Below, piece by piece: positions 23,841 to 31,818 of a stretch of DNA of 64,000 nt. The position numbers and the translations under genes were made by a program. The notes under the pieces were generated by a model. The model was not told the DNA's origin. It worked only from the letters and a program-made list of their open reading frames with translations, and searched no databases. Position 1 is the first letter of the stretch. Each line of letters opens with the position of its first letter. Source of the stretch: Bacillota bacterium (lineage in GTDB: Bacteria; Bacillota; Clostridia; Christensenellales; Christensenellaceae); contig JAEYKI010000008.1 of assembly GCA_023408315.1 (NCBI GenBank), positions 186,001-250,000 of the forward strand, in the 5' to 3' direction.

Positions 23841-25277
23841 TTGAAATTGAGACTATTTGATACTGCTGTTCAAGAGCTGAAATACAAGGTTTTAAAAGAA
23901 GTAGTGAAACTGGAGCAAGCCGGAACACTTGAACAGGAACTGCATAGTATTCCGTATAAAATCATTCCGGGCCCTAAAGCAACCATGCGCTGCTGCATAT
24001 ATCACGAGCGGGCCATTGTGGAAGAACGTGTTAAACTTGCAATGGGGGGCAATAAAGACAATCCCTGTATAGTTGAGGTGATTGACAGCGCTTGCGACGA
24101 ATGCCCGGTAAAGCGTTTTGTTATAACAGACGCATGCAGGGGATGTATTGCGCACAGATGTGAAAGCGCCTGTCCGGTTGGCGCTATAACGGCAGGAAGG
24201 CAGCAATCCGTTATTGACTCTGAAAAATGTATTGAATGCGGACGATGTATGAAGGCATGCCCGTACAGCGCTATTATAGAAAACCAGCGGCCGTGCGTAA
24301 AAAGCTGCGTTCCCAAGGCAATCGTTATTGACGAGCATAAAAAGGCTTTAATAGACAGCAAAAAATGCACAGGTTGCGGAGCCTGCGTTTATCAATGCCC
24401 ATTTGGCGCTATTGTTGACAAGTCGTATATATTGGAAACCCTGCGTTTGCTGAAACATTCAAACAACGGAAAGAGCTATAAAGTGTACGCGGTTCTGGCG
24501 CCTTCTTTTGCCAGCCAGTTTTCTTATGCAAAGCCGGGGCAAATTATTACCGGAATAAAAAAGGCAGGGTTTCACAGTGTAATGGAAGCTGCGTTGGGTG
24601 CGGATATAGTCGCGCAAAAAGAGGCCCATGAACTTGTTGAAAAAGGTTTTTTAACAAGCTCCTGTTGTCCGGCATTTGTAAGTTACATTAAAACGGCTTT
24701 CCCAAAAGCAGCTCAATATATATCCCATAATATTTCGCCTATGGCCGAAACTGCCAAATTAATTAAAAAGAAAGACAGTACTGCAAAGGTAGTTTTTATA
24801 GGGCCCTGCACGGCAAAGAAGTTAGAGTTTAAAGAACCGGAGATCGCCGGGTTGGTTGACAGCGTGATAACCTTTGAAGAATTACAGGCCTGGTTTGACG
24901 GTGTGGGAATAGAAATAGAAACGCTGCCAGAAGAATCTTTGAAGGATGCGTCTTATTTTGGGAGGAATTTTGCACGGAACGGCGGCCTTACACAGGCCAT
25001 AGAATCCGTTATAAAAAAGGATGCGCCCGATTTTATATTGAATTCCGAGGTTTGCAATGCCGCCGAACAATGCAAAGCGGCTCTTTTAAAAGTATCCAAG
25101 GGAAGGCTGGCGAAAAATTTTATTGAAGGAATGTTTTGCGAAGGCGGATGTATCGGAGGATCGGCCTGCCTGACACACGGCATAAAACATACTCATATTA
25201 TTGAACAATATGCCTCTCAATCAGGGAAACGGGATATAGACGAGTCTCTGCGCGAACTAAAAAGCAAAGATTATTAA
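23841..25277 (+). CDS. Monomeric [FeFe] hydrogenase, group-B-like
   Basis: 478 residues from a TTG start with AAAGGA 7-8 bases upstream. The N-terminal half has many ferredoxin-type cysteines (ACRGCIAHRCESACP near 99-112, CIECGRCMKACP near 130-141, CTGCGACVYQCP near 176-187). H-cluster motifs follow: L1 as TSSCCPAFV (272-280), L2 as GPCTAKKLE (321-329) and L3 as FCEGGCIGG (432-440). TSCCP-AF, where the common bifurcating enzymes have TSCCPGW, points to the poorly characterised group B. It should be a cytoplasmic H2-evolving or H2-sensing enzyme linked to ferredoxin. hypA and hypB follow; hydEFG are not in the window. Confidence 0.9.
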   Translation: MKLRLFDTAVQELKYKVLKEVVKLEQAGTLEQELHSIPYKIIPGPKATMRCCIYHERAIVEERVKLAMGGNKDNPCIVEVIDSACDECPVKRFVITDACRGCIAHRCESACPVGAITAGRQQSVIDSEKCIECGRCMKACPYSAIIENQRPCVKSCVPKAIVIDEHKKALIDSKKCTGCGACVYQCPFGAIVDKSYILETLRLLKHSNNGKSYKVYAVLAPSFASQFSYAKPGQIITGIKKAGFHSVMEAALGADIVAQKEAHELVEKGFLTSSCCPAFVSYIKTAFPKAAQYISHNISPMAETAKLIKKKDSTAKVVFIGPCTAKKLEFKEPEIAGLVDSVITFEELQAWFDGVGIEIETLPEESLKDASYFGRNFARNGGLTQAIESVIKKDAPDFILNSEVCNAAEQCKAALLKVSKGRLAKNFIEGMFCEGGCIGGSACLTHGIKHTHIIEQYASQSGKRDIDESLRELKSKDY

Positions 25278-25354
25278 TATCCATACTTTATAGATATCCA
25301 TTGGAGGAGCATTGCATAAAAGATTTTTGTTTTTAGGGTATGGAGGATCAAAAA

Positions 25355-25696
25355 TTGCATGAGTTTGCTGTCGTTATGGATATAATCCGCATTGTAAATG
25401 AAGAAGCAAAAGCGTGCGGATTGAGGAAAGTTACCCGTATTAATATTGTGGTGGGCGAACTTTCTTCAATGATGGATGAATCGGTACAAATGTATTTTGA
25501 GATTATGGCGAAAGACAGCGTAATGGCGGATGCGGTACTCAAATTTGAGCATAAGCCGGCAATGCTTAAATGTTTGGATTGCGGAAAAGAATTTGGGCAT
25601 GAAGGCAGCTTTAAATGTCCTGCCTGTAGCGGCAGTTGTATGCTTATAGGGAATACGGGGCGTGAGTTTTACATCAGATCTTTTGAAGGCGAATAA
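25355..25696 (+). CDS. hypA: Hydrogenase nickel-incorporation protein HypA
   Basis: 113 residues. The start is best placed at TTG 25355: this gives the family N-terminus Met-His-Glu with the nickel-binding His2, and GGAGG lies 8 bases upstream. The ATG at 25340 overlaps that ribosome site and would bury the MHE motif. The C-terminal zinc finger is CLDCGKEF ... CPACSG. HypA delivers Ni to [NiFe] hydrogenase with HypB, yet the neighbouring hydrogenase is the iron-only type. Confidence 0.9.
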   Translation: MHEFAVVMDIIRIVNEEAKACGLRKVTRINIVVGELSSMMDESVQMYFEIMAKDSVMADAVLKFEHKPAMLKCLDCGKEFGHEGSFKCPACSGSCMLIGNTGREFYIRSFEGE

Positions 25697-25744
25697 AAAC
25701 GGCAATACCCGCACGGGGTTATAAAAAATATGAGGTGAGCTGTA

Positions 25745-26398
25745 ATGGAAGTTATAATCATGAAAGAATTACTTGAGGCAAACGGCAAGCTGGCGGAAGA
25801 AAACCGCGCATACTTTGCTTCGCGGCATATTCTTGCGGTAAATTTGATGGGCGCTCCCGGATCGGGTAAAACCACATTGATTTCAGCCGTTGCGAATGCG
25901 CTGGATGGTATTCGTGTGGGGGTGATTGAGGGCGATATTGCTTCTTCGATTGACGCCGATAACCTGGAAAAACAGGGCATCCCCTCTTCACAGATCAACA
26001 CGTGCGGAGAGTGCCATCTGGACGCGCACGTAATCAGACAAGGAGCCGACCTGATTGATTTGCGGGACGCAATTGTTTTTATTGAAAACGTGGGAAACCT
26101 GATCTGCCCCGCAGAATTTGATCTTGGCGAGTCTGTGCGCCTGCTTGCCGCAAGCGTGCCCGAGGGTGACGATAAACCTTTTAAATATGTGCCAATATTC
26201 AGCTATGCGGATGTGGTTGCGCTGACTAAATGTGATCTTAAGGAAGCCGTGGGCTTTGACAGCGGCAATTTTATGGAAGGGCTGCGGGTGGTATCCTGCG
26301 CGCCTGTTTTTGCGGTAAGCCTTAAAAAAGGCGAACAACCCCAGGGAGTCAGAGCCCTTGCGGAGTTTTTGGAAAAAAAGTATAAAGAAATGATATGA
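25745..26398 (+). CDS. hypB: Hydrogenase nickel-insertion GTPase HypB
   Basis: 217 residues. SIMIBI-class GTPase with P-loop GAPGSGKTT (about 37-45), VIEGDIASSIDADN, the metal-site segment CGECHLDAHVI, FIENVGNLICP and the base-recognition TKCD. The N-terminal histidine-rich or CXXCGC nickel-store region of some HypBs is absent. It follows hypA by 48 bases and uses a TGAGCTGTAATG context. Confidence 0.95.
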   Translation: MEVIIMKELLEANGKLAEENRAYFASRHILAVNLMGAPGSGKTTLISAVANALDGIRVGVIEGDIASSIDADNLEKQGIPSSQINTCGECHLDAHVIRQGADLIDLRDAIVFIENVGNLICPAEFDLGESVRLLAASVPEGDDKPFKYVPIFSYADVVALTKCDLKEAVGFDSGNFMEGLRVVSCAPVFAVSLKKGEQPQGVRALAEFLEKKYKEMI

Positions 26399-26470
26399 TA
26401 TTTTATAGGGACAAAAGTAATACAGGCGTTTAAATTGAGAAAAAATAAGATTATTCATATTAAGCAAAGA

Positions 26471-26523
26471 ACGGCCATGAAGATTTAGGAATAAATCAAT
26501 TTTCAGAAGCCGTTTTTTATTTT
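26471..26523 (+). terminator. Terminator after hypB
   Basis: ACGGC (26471-26475) pairs with GCCGT (26509-26513); TGAA/TTCA and a GATTTA-GGAA-TAAATC hairpin stack inside. TTTTTATTTT follows. Confidence 0.75.
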
Positions 26524-26587
26524 CTATGCAAGATAGTTATTTGCCAGTACGCCAGGCTGGAAACTGTGCAGCTTGCAGTCTTTAAGA

Positions 26588-26612
26588 GATTTATAGATTA
26601 TATCTATAAATC
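26588..26612. repeat. Perfect palindrome upstream of the nucleoside-type cluster
   Basis: GATTTATAGAT and ATCTATAAATC (11 bp arms) flank TAT. It lies about 60 bases before the promoter at 26649 and is not followed by a T-run. It looks like a dimeric regulator site, not a terminator. Confidence 0.55.
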
Positions 26613-26647
26613 AGCTTAAAAAAACGTTATAATACTATTAATGAAAT

Positions 26648-26701
26648 ATTGAATATAATAAATTAACTGTTATAATGATAAAAGTAAATATAATATTCAA
26701 T
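26648..26701 (+). promoter_or_regulatory. Promoter bracketed by inverted repeats
   Basis: TTGAAT (26649-26654), 16 bases, TATAAT (26671-26676). ATTGAATAT (26648-26656) overlaps the -35 and its inverse ATATTCAAT (26693-26701) lies just after the start site. Such placement is typical of a repressor operator. No regulator gene is found inside the cluster it would control. Confidence 0.55.
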
Positions 26702-26804
26702 AAATAAGATATTCAGTTATCCTTACGCAATTGCGGCAAAAGGTATATGCAAAAAGGGTTATGTTTTATATGCCTGTTCAGTTTCTAAAAAGGAGTATAG
26801 GCCA

Positions 26805-27554
26805 ATGGCAGAAATAGATTCTGTTTATATGAAAGCAGTGAATTTAAACAAGTCTTTTGGGTGCATAAACGCTTTATCCGGCGTTTGCCTTGAAGCGGCG
26901 CTGGGCCAGATTTTAGCCGTTGTAGGCGATAACGGAGCGGGAAAAAGTACTTTTATTAAAATCCTTTCAGGGGTCATTCCGCCGGACAGCGGCTTTATTG
27001 TTCTGAACGGAAAAACGTATGAACGCCTTACGCCGCGAATGGCAAACCAATGCGGCGTTTCGACGGTTTACCAGGATCTTTCGCTGGTCAATACCATGAA
27101 TACGTGGGAAAACATATTTCTGGGAAACGAATACCGGCGCTCCGGTTTTATGGAAGAGAGCCGGATGCGCAGAGAAGCGATTGGCCTTTTGGAGCAGTTG
27201 GAGATACGCATACCCAATCCGGATGCGGCGGTGGGCACGCTTTCGGGCGGACAGCGGCAATGCGTAGCTGTTGCAAAAGCGATTCATCAGGGCGGCAGGC
27301 TGGTTATATTTGACGAACCCACTGCCGCCATGGGCGTTAAAGAAACACAGGCGGTACAGCGCCTTTTGGTCAAGCTTGCGGGCGAAGGCTACGGAATCAT
27401 TGTAATCAGCCACAATATCGGGCAAGTGATAGAAATATCGCACCGTATATGCGTGATGCGGCACGGAGCCGTGCTGGCCGTAACGGATACGGCCGCTGTG
27501 GATTCTGAGCGCGTGGTTTCCATGATTGTAAACGGAATGGAGCAAAATGGATGA
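26805..27554 (+). CDS. Ribose-type ABC transporter ATPase (single NBD)
   Basis: 249 residues with one nucleotide-binding domain: Walker A GDNGAGKST, signature TLSGGQRQCVAVAKAI, Walker B LVIFDEPTAAMG and H-loop VISHN. Ribose-class ATPases are usually two fused domains of about 500 residues, so this is the short FrcA-like form that must dimerise. AAAGGAG precedes the ATG. It overlaps the permease gene and begins the kinase/glycosidase cluster. Confidence 0.9.
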   Translation: MAEIDSVYMKAVNLNKSFGCINALSGVCLEAALGQILAVVGDNGAGKSTFIKILSGVIPPDSGFIVLNGKTYERLTPRMANQCGVSTVYQDLSLVNTMNTWENIFLGNEYRRSGFMEESRMRREAIGLLEQLEIRIPNPDAAVGTLSGGQRQCVAVAKAIHQGGRLVIFDEPTAAMGVKETQAVQRLLVKLAGEGYGIIVISHNIGQVIEISHRICVMRHGAVLAVTDTAAVDSERVVSMIVNGMEQNG

Positions 27555-28519
27555 TGAAAAAAGATCAGGCCCAAAGCCGGTTTCATAAATATTCTTCCCA
27601 GATTTTGCTGGCGGGCGTGCTGCTTTGCCTGCTGCTTGTAATGTCTTGTTCCACACAATATTTTTTTGCCTGGAAAAATATATTCAATATCCTGGATCAG
27701 GGGGCTGTATACCTGATCCTTTCAGTAGGCATGACGTTTGTAATCGCCAGCGGCGGGGTGGACCTTTCTGTGGGAAGCCTGGCCGGACTGAGCGGCGTAT
27801 TGATGGCGGTGATGATGAAGGCGGGCGCAAGCGTACCGGCTGCGATTATGCTTGGTATTGCAGTTGGCGTGCTTCTGGGCGCTTGCAACGGTATCATTAT
27901 CTCCTGCATCAGAATTAACGCTTTTATTGCCACTTTGGTTACAATGACGATCACACGCGGATTTGCCCTGATACTTACGGGCGGCGTATCTGTTTACGGG
28001 TTTGAGCAGGGGTTTAAATGGTTTGGAACGGGATATATCGGCCCTGTAAACCCTCCTATTTTAATTTCGCTTCTGTTTGCATTGGCGGGCATGGTGCTGC
28101 TTCGCCGCACTTTGTGGGGCAAGTATACGCTGGCGCTTGGCGCGAACGATGAAGCCCTGCGGCGTGCAGGGGTTAAAACCAGGCTTTACCGCACAAGCAT
28201 ATACGCTTTTTCCGGACTGTGCGCCGCAACAGCCGGTTTGATTATGACGGCGCGTTTAAATTCCGCTGCGCCCCTGGCCGGGCAGGGATATGAAATGGAT
28301 GCAATTGCCGCGGTGGTGCTGGGCGGGGCTAGCATGAGCGGCGGACGTGGTTCTGTACTGGGAACTCTGATTGCCTGCCTGATTCTGGCGGTTGTTCGGA
28401 ACGGCCTGACTTTGTTAACCGTGCCGACGTATTACCAGCAGGTTGTTACCGGGTTTATTATACTGGCGGCCATTATAATTGCGGAATTCCGCACCCGCCG
28501 CCAGGCGGCTATTTTGTAA
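27551..28519 (+). CDS. Ribose/nucleoside-type ABC permease
   Basis: 322 residues, RbsC-like, about eight to ten membrane helices. It contains LSVGMTFVIASGGVDLSVGSLAGLSG and VVLGGASMSGGRGSVLGTLIA. The start overlaps the ATPase stop. Only one permease gene is present, so the channel is probably a homodimer. It works with the binding protein at 29527. Confidence 0.9.
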   Translation: MMKKDQAQSRFHKYSSQILLAGVLLCLLLVMSCSTQYFFAWKNIFNILDQGAVYLILSVGMTFVIASGGVDLSVGSLAGLSGVLMAVMMKAGASVPAAIMLGIAVGVLLGACNGIIISCIRINAFIATLVTMTITRGFALILTGGVSVYGFEQGFKWFGTGYIGPVNPPILISLLFALAGMVLLRRTLWGKYTLALGANDEALRRAGVKTRLYRTSIYAFSGLCAATAGLIMTARLNSAAPLAGQGYEMDAIAAVVLGGASMSGGRGSVLGTLIACLILAVVRNGLTLLTVPTYYQQVVTGFIILAAIIIAEFRTRRQAAIL

Positions 28520-28528
28520 GGAGCGCTG

Positions 28529-29470
28529 ATGAATAAAGTTCTTTTGGGCATGGGGTCTTTTGCCATGGATACCCGGATTGTCTGCCCTGCATTGCCAAAG
28601 GAGGATTCCTTTGCCCTGGTAAGCGGCGAGCAGGTTGCGCCGGGCGGCAGTTGCGCCAATATGCTGGTCACCTTCGCGGGCCTGGGCGGAGTAAGCCGTA
28701 TGATTGCCAAGATTGGCGATGATGCGGCGGGCACCGCGTTCCGTGATACTTTGGCAAAAGACGGGGTGGATAATACGCTGCTGCTGGTAAAACCGGGCGG
28801 CGTGAGCCTGCACACCTATGTGATGGTGACGCCGGAGGGTGCCCATTCTATTTTTGTGAACCCCGGGAACAGCATGATGGACCTTAAGCCCAGGGAACTG
28901 AGCCCCGAGCTGTTGGACGGCGTGGATATTTTTTATTCCGATTTGTTTCCTGCCGCCGCCGCAGTGGCAGTGGCAGGAATGTGCAGGCAAAAGGGCATAC
29001 CGGTTGTGATATGCCTGCAGTGCCCGCCTTCTTTTATGCACGCACTGGGCGTGACGGACGAAGAGATTGCACAGGCTATATCTCTGGCCGATTTGTTTAT
29101 CAGCGGACGCGAAGGCTATTTTGAACTCACGGGATGTGCGGATTACCGCGAAGGAGCAATTGAAGCACACAGGCGTTTTGAGCCCTGCGCCGGGGTGGTT
29201 TGCACCGCGGGCGCAGAGGGCGCGTATTGGCTGCATAAAAGCGGCGCCCTTTCCGTTCCCGCCATGCCCGTGGCCGCAGTGGATTCCACAGGCGCGGGAG
29301 ACAGTTTTTTTGGGGCTCTGCTTTACAGCTATTATTGTTTGGGGGAAAGCCGTCTGGAAGCTCTCCGGTTTGCGGCGGGCGCGGGAGCGCTCAAATGCAC
29401 CGTTCCCGGGCCGCGCCTGAAAGTGCCGGAAGGGCAACTGCGCGCGTTTGTTGCCGCAACAGGCGGATAA
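28529..29470 (+). CDS. PfkB-family carbohydrate/nucleoside kinase
   Basis: 313 residues. PfkB signature 1 region APGGSCANMLVTFAGLGG (about 37-55) and signature 2 AVDSTGAGDSFFGALLYSY (about 249-267) with the catalytic Asp. The family includes ribokinase, adenosine kinase and pseudouridine kinase (PsuK). The PsuG-like gene further along makes a PsuK-type role attractive: kinase first, then C-glycosidase. That is contextual inference. AAGGAG precedes the ATG. Confidence 0.85.
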   Translation: MNKVLLGMGSFAMDTRIVCPALPKEDSFALVSGEQVAPGGSCANMLVTFAGLGGVSRMIAKIGDDAAGTAFRDTLAKDGVDNTLLLVKPGGVSLHTYVMVTPEGAHSIFVNPGNSMMDLKPRELSPELLDGVDIFYSDLFPAAAAVAVAGMCRQKGIPVVICLQCPPSFMHALGVTDEEIAQAISLADLFISGREGYFELTGCADYREGAIEAHRRFEPCAGVVCTAGAEGAYWLHKSGALSVPAMPVAAVDSTGAGDSFFGALLYSYYCLGESRLEALRFAAGAGALKCTVPGPRLKVPEGQLRAFVAATGG

Positions 29471-29526
29471 GAGTGAATGATTCGCTTTTTAGCGTATTAT
29501 AATCCATCATTTTAAAGGAGGACAAT

Positions 29527-30672
29527 ATGAAAAAAATCAAACTCAGCGTGGTCATACTGTTGATCTGCGCAATTCTGGCTTCGGTACTGGCCGGTTGTAC
29601 GCCGCAGGCGGCGGAATCCGCTTCGGCAAGCGCATCACCCGCGCAGGAGACAAGCGCATCCGCTTCGCCAAGTGCCGCAGAAGCGTCCGCATCCGCGTCC
29701 GCACCGGCAGAGAGCGCCGCGGTTGTCAACGCAAAACTCAAAGAGGCGGAGGACACCATGCTTAAAACGCTTGATCCGCTTCCCGGCAAAGGCAACGGAG
29801 AAAAGATTGGCGCTGTTGCGTTCAGCATGACCAACCCATTCTGGGTAACGGTTCAAAAAGGCTATGAGGACGCGGCTGCGGAATACGGCGTGGCTGTAGA
29901 TGTGGTTGCGGCTCCCAAAGAGGCCGACGAACAGGGCCAGGCGGACGCCATGAACGCGCTTTTGGCAAAGGATTACAAAGCGCTGGCAATCTCCTGCATG
30001 ACGGGCTATAACCTGGTGGAATCGGTCGCCAAGGCCAACAAGCAGGGCATTCCGGTTGTGGCTGTTGGCACAACGCTTGATCCCAAGGCAGCCGAAGATG
30101 CAGGCGCAAAAGTAAGCGCGTTTGTAACGTCCGATTTTGAGAAGCAGGGTTATCTGGGCGCGCAGTATATTATGAAGCTGATTGGCGGCTCCGGAAAAGT
30201 AGCCGTTATTGAAGGACAGGCAGGGTCTGACAACAGCGAACAGCGCAAAAATGGCGCGATTGCCGGGTTTAAAGAAAACGGCGGAGACGTTGTGGCGGTG
30301 GAAGCAGCCAACTGGGACCGCCAGACCGCATACACGGCGGCTACCAACATCCTGCAGGCAAACCCGGAGTTGAAGGGCATTATGTGCGCCAACGACGAAA
30401 TGGCCCTGGGCGTGGTTGAGGCCATGAAAGCGGCAGGCGCAAAAGATAAAGTAAAAGTGGTTGGAATTGATTTTATTGAAGAAGCCAAAACTTCCATAAA
30501 AAATGGCGAACTGGACGGTTCGGTGGTTATGTCGCCCTACCTGTTCGGCAAAGCCGGCTTGATCCTTACGCTGAAAGCCATTCAGGGCCAGCAGATTACA
30601 GAAGACAAGTGCTGGACTCCGTTTGATCTGGTAAATAAGGATAATGTAGACCAGTATGAAGGCTGGCAATAA
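29527..30672 (+). CDS. Ribose-type ABC substrate-binding lipoprotein
   Basis: 381 residues. The lipobox is VLAGCTPQ (Cys near 23), followed by a long Ala/Ser/Glu-rich low-complexity linker (about 26-65) and a type I periplasmic binding fold beginning KIGAVAFSMTNPFWVTVQKG. It contains ICANDEMALGVVEAMKAAG, typical of ribose/xylose/autoinducer-2 binding proteins. It is placed after the kinase, not first in the operon. A terminator-like hairpin follows at 30689. Confidence 0.9.
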   Translation: MKKIKLSVVILLICAILASVLAGCTPQAAESASASASPAQETSASASPSAAEASASASAPAESAAVVNAKLKEAEDTMLKTLDPLPGKGNGEKIGAVAFSMTNPFWVTVQKGYEDAAAEYGVAVDVVAAPKEADEQGQADAMNALLAKDYKALAISCMTGYNLVESVAKANKQGIPVVAVGTTLDPKAAEDAGAKVSAFVTSDFEKQGYLGAQYIMKLIGGSGKVAVIEGQAGSDNSEQRKNGAIAGFKENGGDVVAVEAANWDRQTAYTAATNILQANPELKGIMCANDEMALGVVEAMKAAGAKDKVKVVGIDFIEEAKTSIKNGELDGSVVMSPYLFGKAGLILTLKAIQGQQITEDKCWTPFDLVNKDNVDQYEGWQ

Positions 30673-30688
30673 AACAATTGAGATATCG

Positions 30689-30726
30689 GGACGGCAGCGC
30701 TGCACGGCGCCTGCCGTCCTGTTTTT
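30689..30726 (+). terminator. Hairpin/terminator after the binding-protein gene
   Basis: GGACGGCAG (30689-30697) pairs with CTGCCGTCC (30711-30719), then TGTTTTTG. It separates the transporter-kinase half from the hydrolase half and probably terminates only partially. Confidence 0.65.
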
Positions 30727-30762
30727 GAATCAAAAACATTAGATCAACGGGAAAGGAACGAG

Positions 30763-31818
30763 ATGGCTACATATTCTTTATCTGGCCGCATATTAGGCGC
30801 TCTTACCGGCGCGGCGGCGGGGGACGGCATGGGCGCGGCCACCGAGGCGCGCACAACGGCGCAGATCGTTGCCTGTTTTGGGCATCCGGTCACAGATTTT
30901 GAAACGCCTCCGCCGGATACCTTTGGAGCGGGCAATGTGCCGGGCCAGGCTACCGATGATTTCAGCTCCGCGTATTTTTTGGCGGAGGCAATTGCTAAAA
31001 ACAACGGGGTAACAGATGCGTCTGCCGTGCGCCAAGCGCTTATTGAATGGTCGCGGCATGCGGTATTCTTTGACCGGTTTGCGGGCCCCACCACCCGTTT
31101 GGCGATCAAACGGTTTATGGGCGAAACGGCGCCGCCCGGAAACGGCGTGAACCTGGATTCGCGCCAGGCGACCAATGGCGCCGCCATGCGCATTTCTCCG
31201 GTTGGCCTGTTTCATCCGGGAGATATGGATGCGTCGGTTGAGGACAGCATTACTGTAACAATGGTAACGCACGATAATTATCTGGCCATATCCGGAGCGT
31301 GCGCCATATCCTGTGCCGTAAGCCGGGCGTTGATGCCCGGCGCAGATTTGTACCAGGTGCTGCAGGCGGCGCGGTTTGGCGCAGCGGAGGGCGAGCGCCG
31401 CGGGCGCATGGTTGCCAGGGATGTGCCTGGGCCGTCTGTTGTAAGGCGGCTGGACGAAGCGCTGCGGATAGCCCTGGGGCCCGGAATGCCGGAGGAAAAA
31501 ATGTTTGCTCTGGGCAGAAGAATAGGCGCGGGGCTGCATGTGGCGGAGGCTGTGCCCTGTGCGGTTGGATTTGTTGCGGCTAATCCCGGCGACCCGGTTG
31601 GCGCGATTGTTGGCGCGGTTAACGTGGGGTATGATACGGATACGGTGGCCACCATGACAGGCGCAATTGTTGGCGCGCTGTACGGCGCGGATGCTTTACC
31701 CGCACACTATCTTCCCGTTCTGGAAAAAGCGAACGGGCTTGCCATCCGCAAACTGGCGGAGGAGATTACGGCCATAGCCAAAGTAAGGCAGAAGGAGAAC
31801 CAGTATGGCGGCAACTGA
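30763..31818 (+). CDS. ADP-ribosylglycohydrolase-family hydrolase 1 (metal site intact)
   Basis: 351 residues of the DraG/ARH fold. The two-metal residues are visible in LTGAAAGDGMGAATE near the N-terminus, QATDDFSSAYFLAEA near residue 64 and GYDTDTVATMTGAIVGALYG near 290. The family cleaves N- or O-glycosidic bonds of ADP-ribosyl groups; related proteins (YegU of E. coli) sit with nucleoside kinases and transporters and may act on nucleosides. GGAAAGGAA precedes the ATG. It overlaps the second paralogue by 14 bases. In this cluster a nucleoside or ribosyl conjugate is the likely substrate. Confidence 0.85.
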   Translation: MATYSLSGRILGALTGAAAGDGMGAATEARTTAQIVACFGHPVTDFETPPPDTFGAGNVPGQATDDFSSAYFLAEAIAKNNGVTDASAVRQALIEWSRHAVFFDRFAGPTTRLAIKRFMGETAPPGNGVNLDSRQATNGAAMRISPVGLFHPGDMDASVEDSITVTMVTHDNYLAISGACAISCAVSRALMPGADLYQVLQAARFGAAEGERRGRMVARDVPGPSVVRRLDEALRIALGPGMPEEKMFALGRRIGAGLHVAEAVPCAVGFVAANPGDPVGAIVGAVNVGYDTDTVATMTGAIVGALYGADALPAHYLPVLEKANGLAIRKLAEEITAIAKVRQKENQYGGN

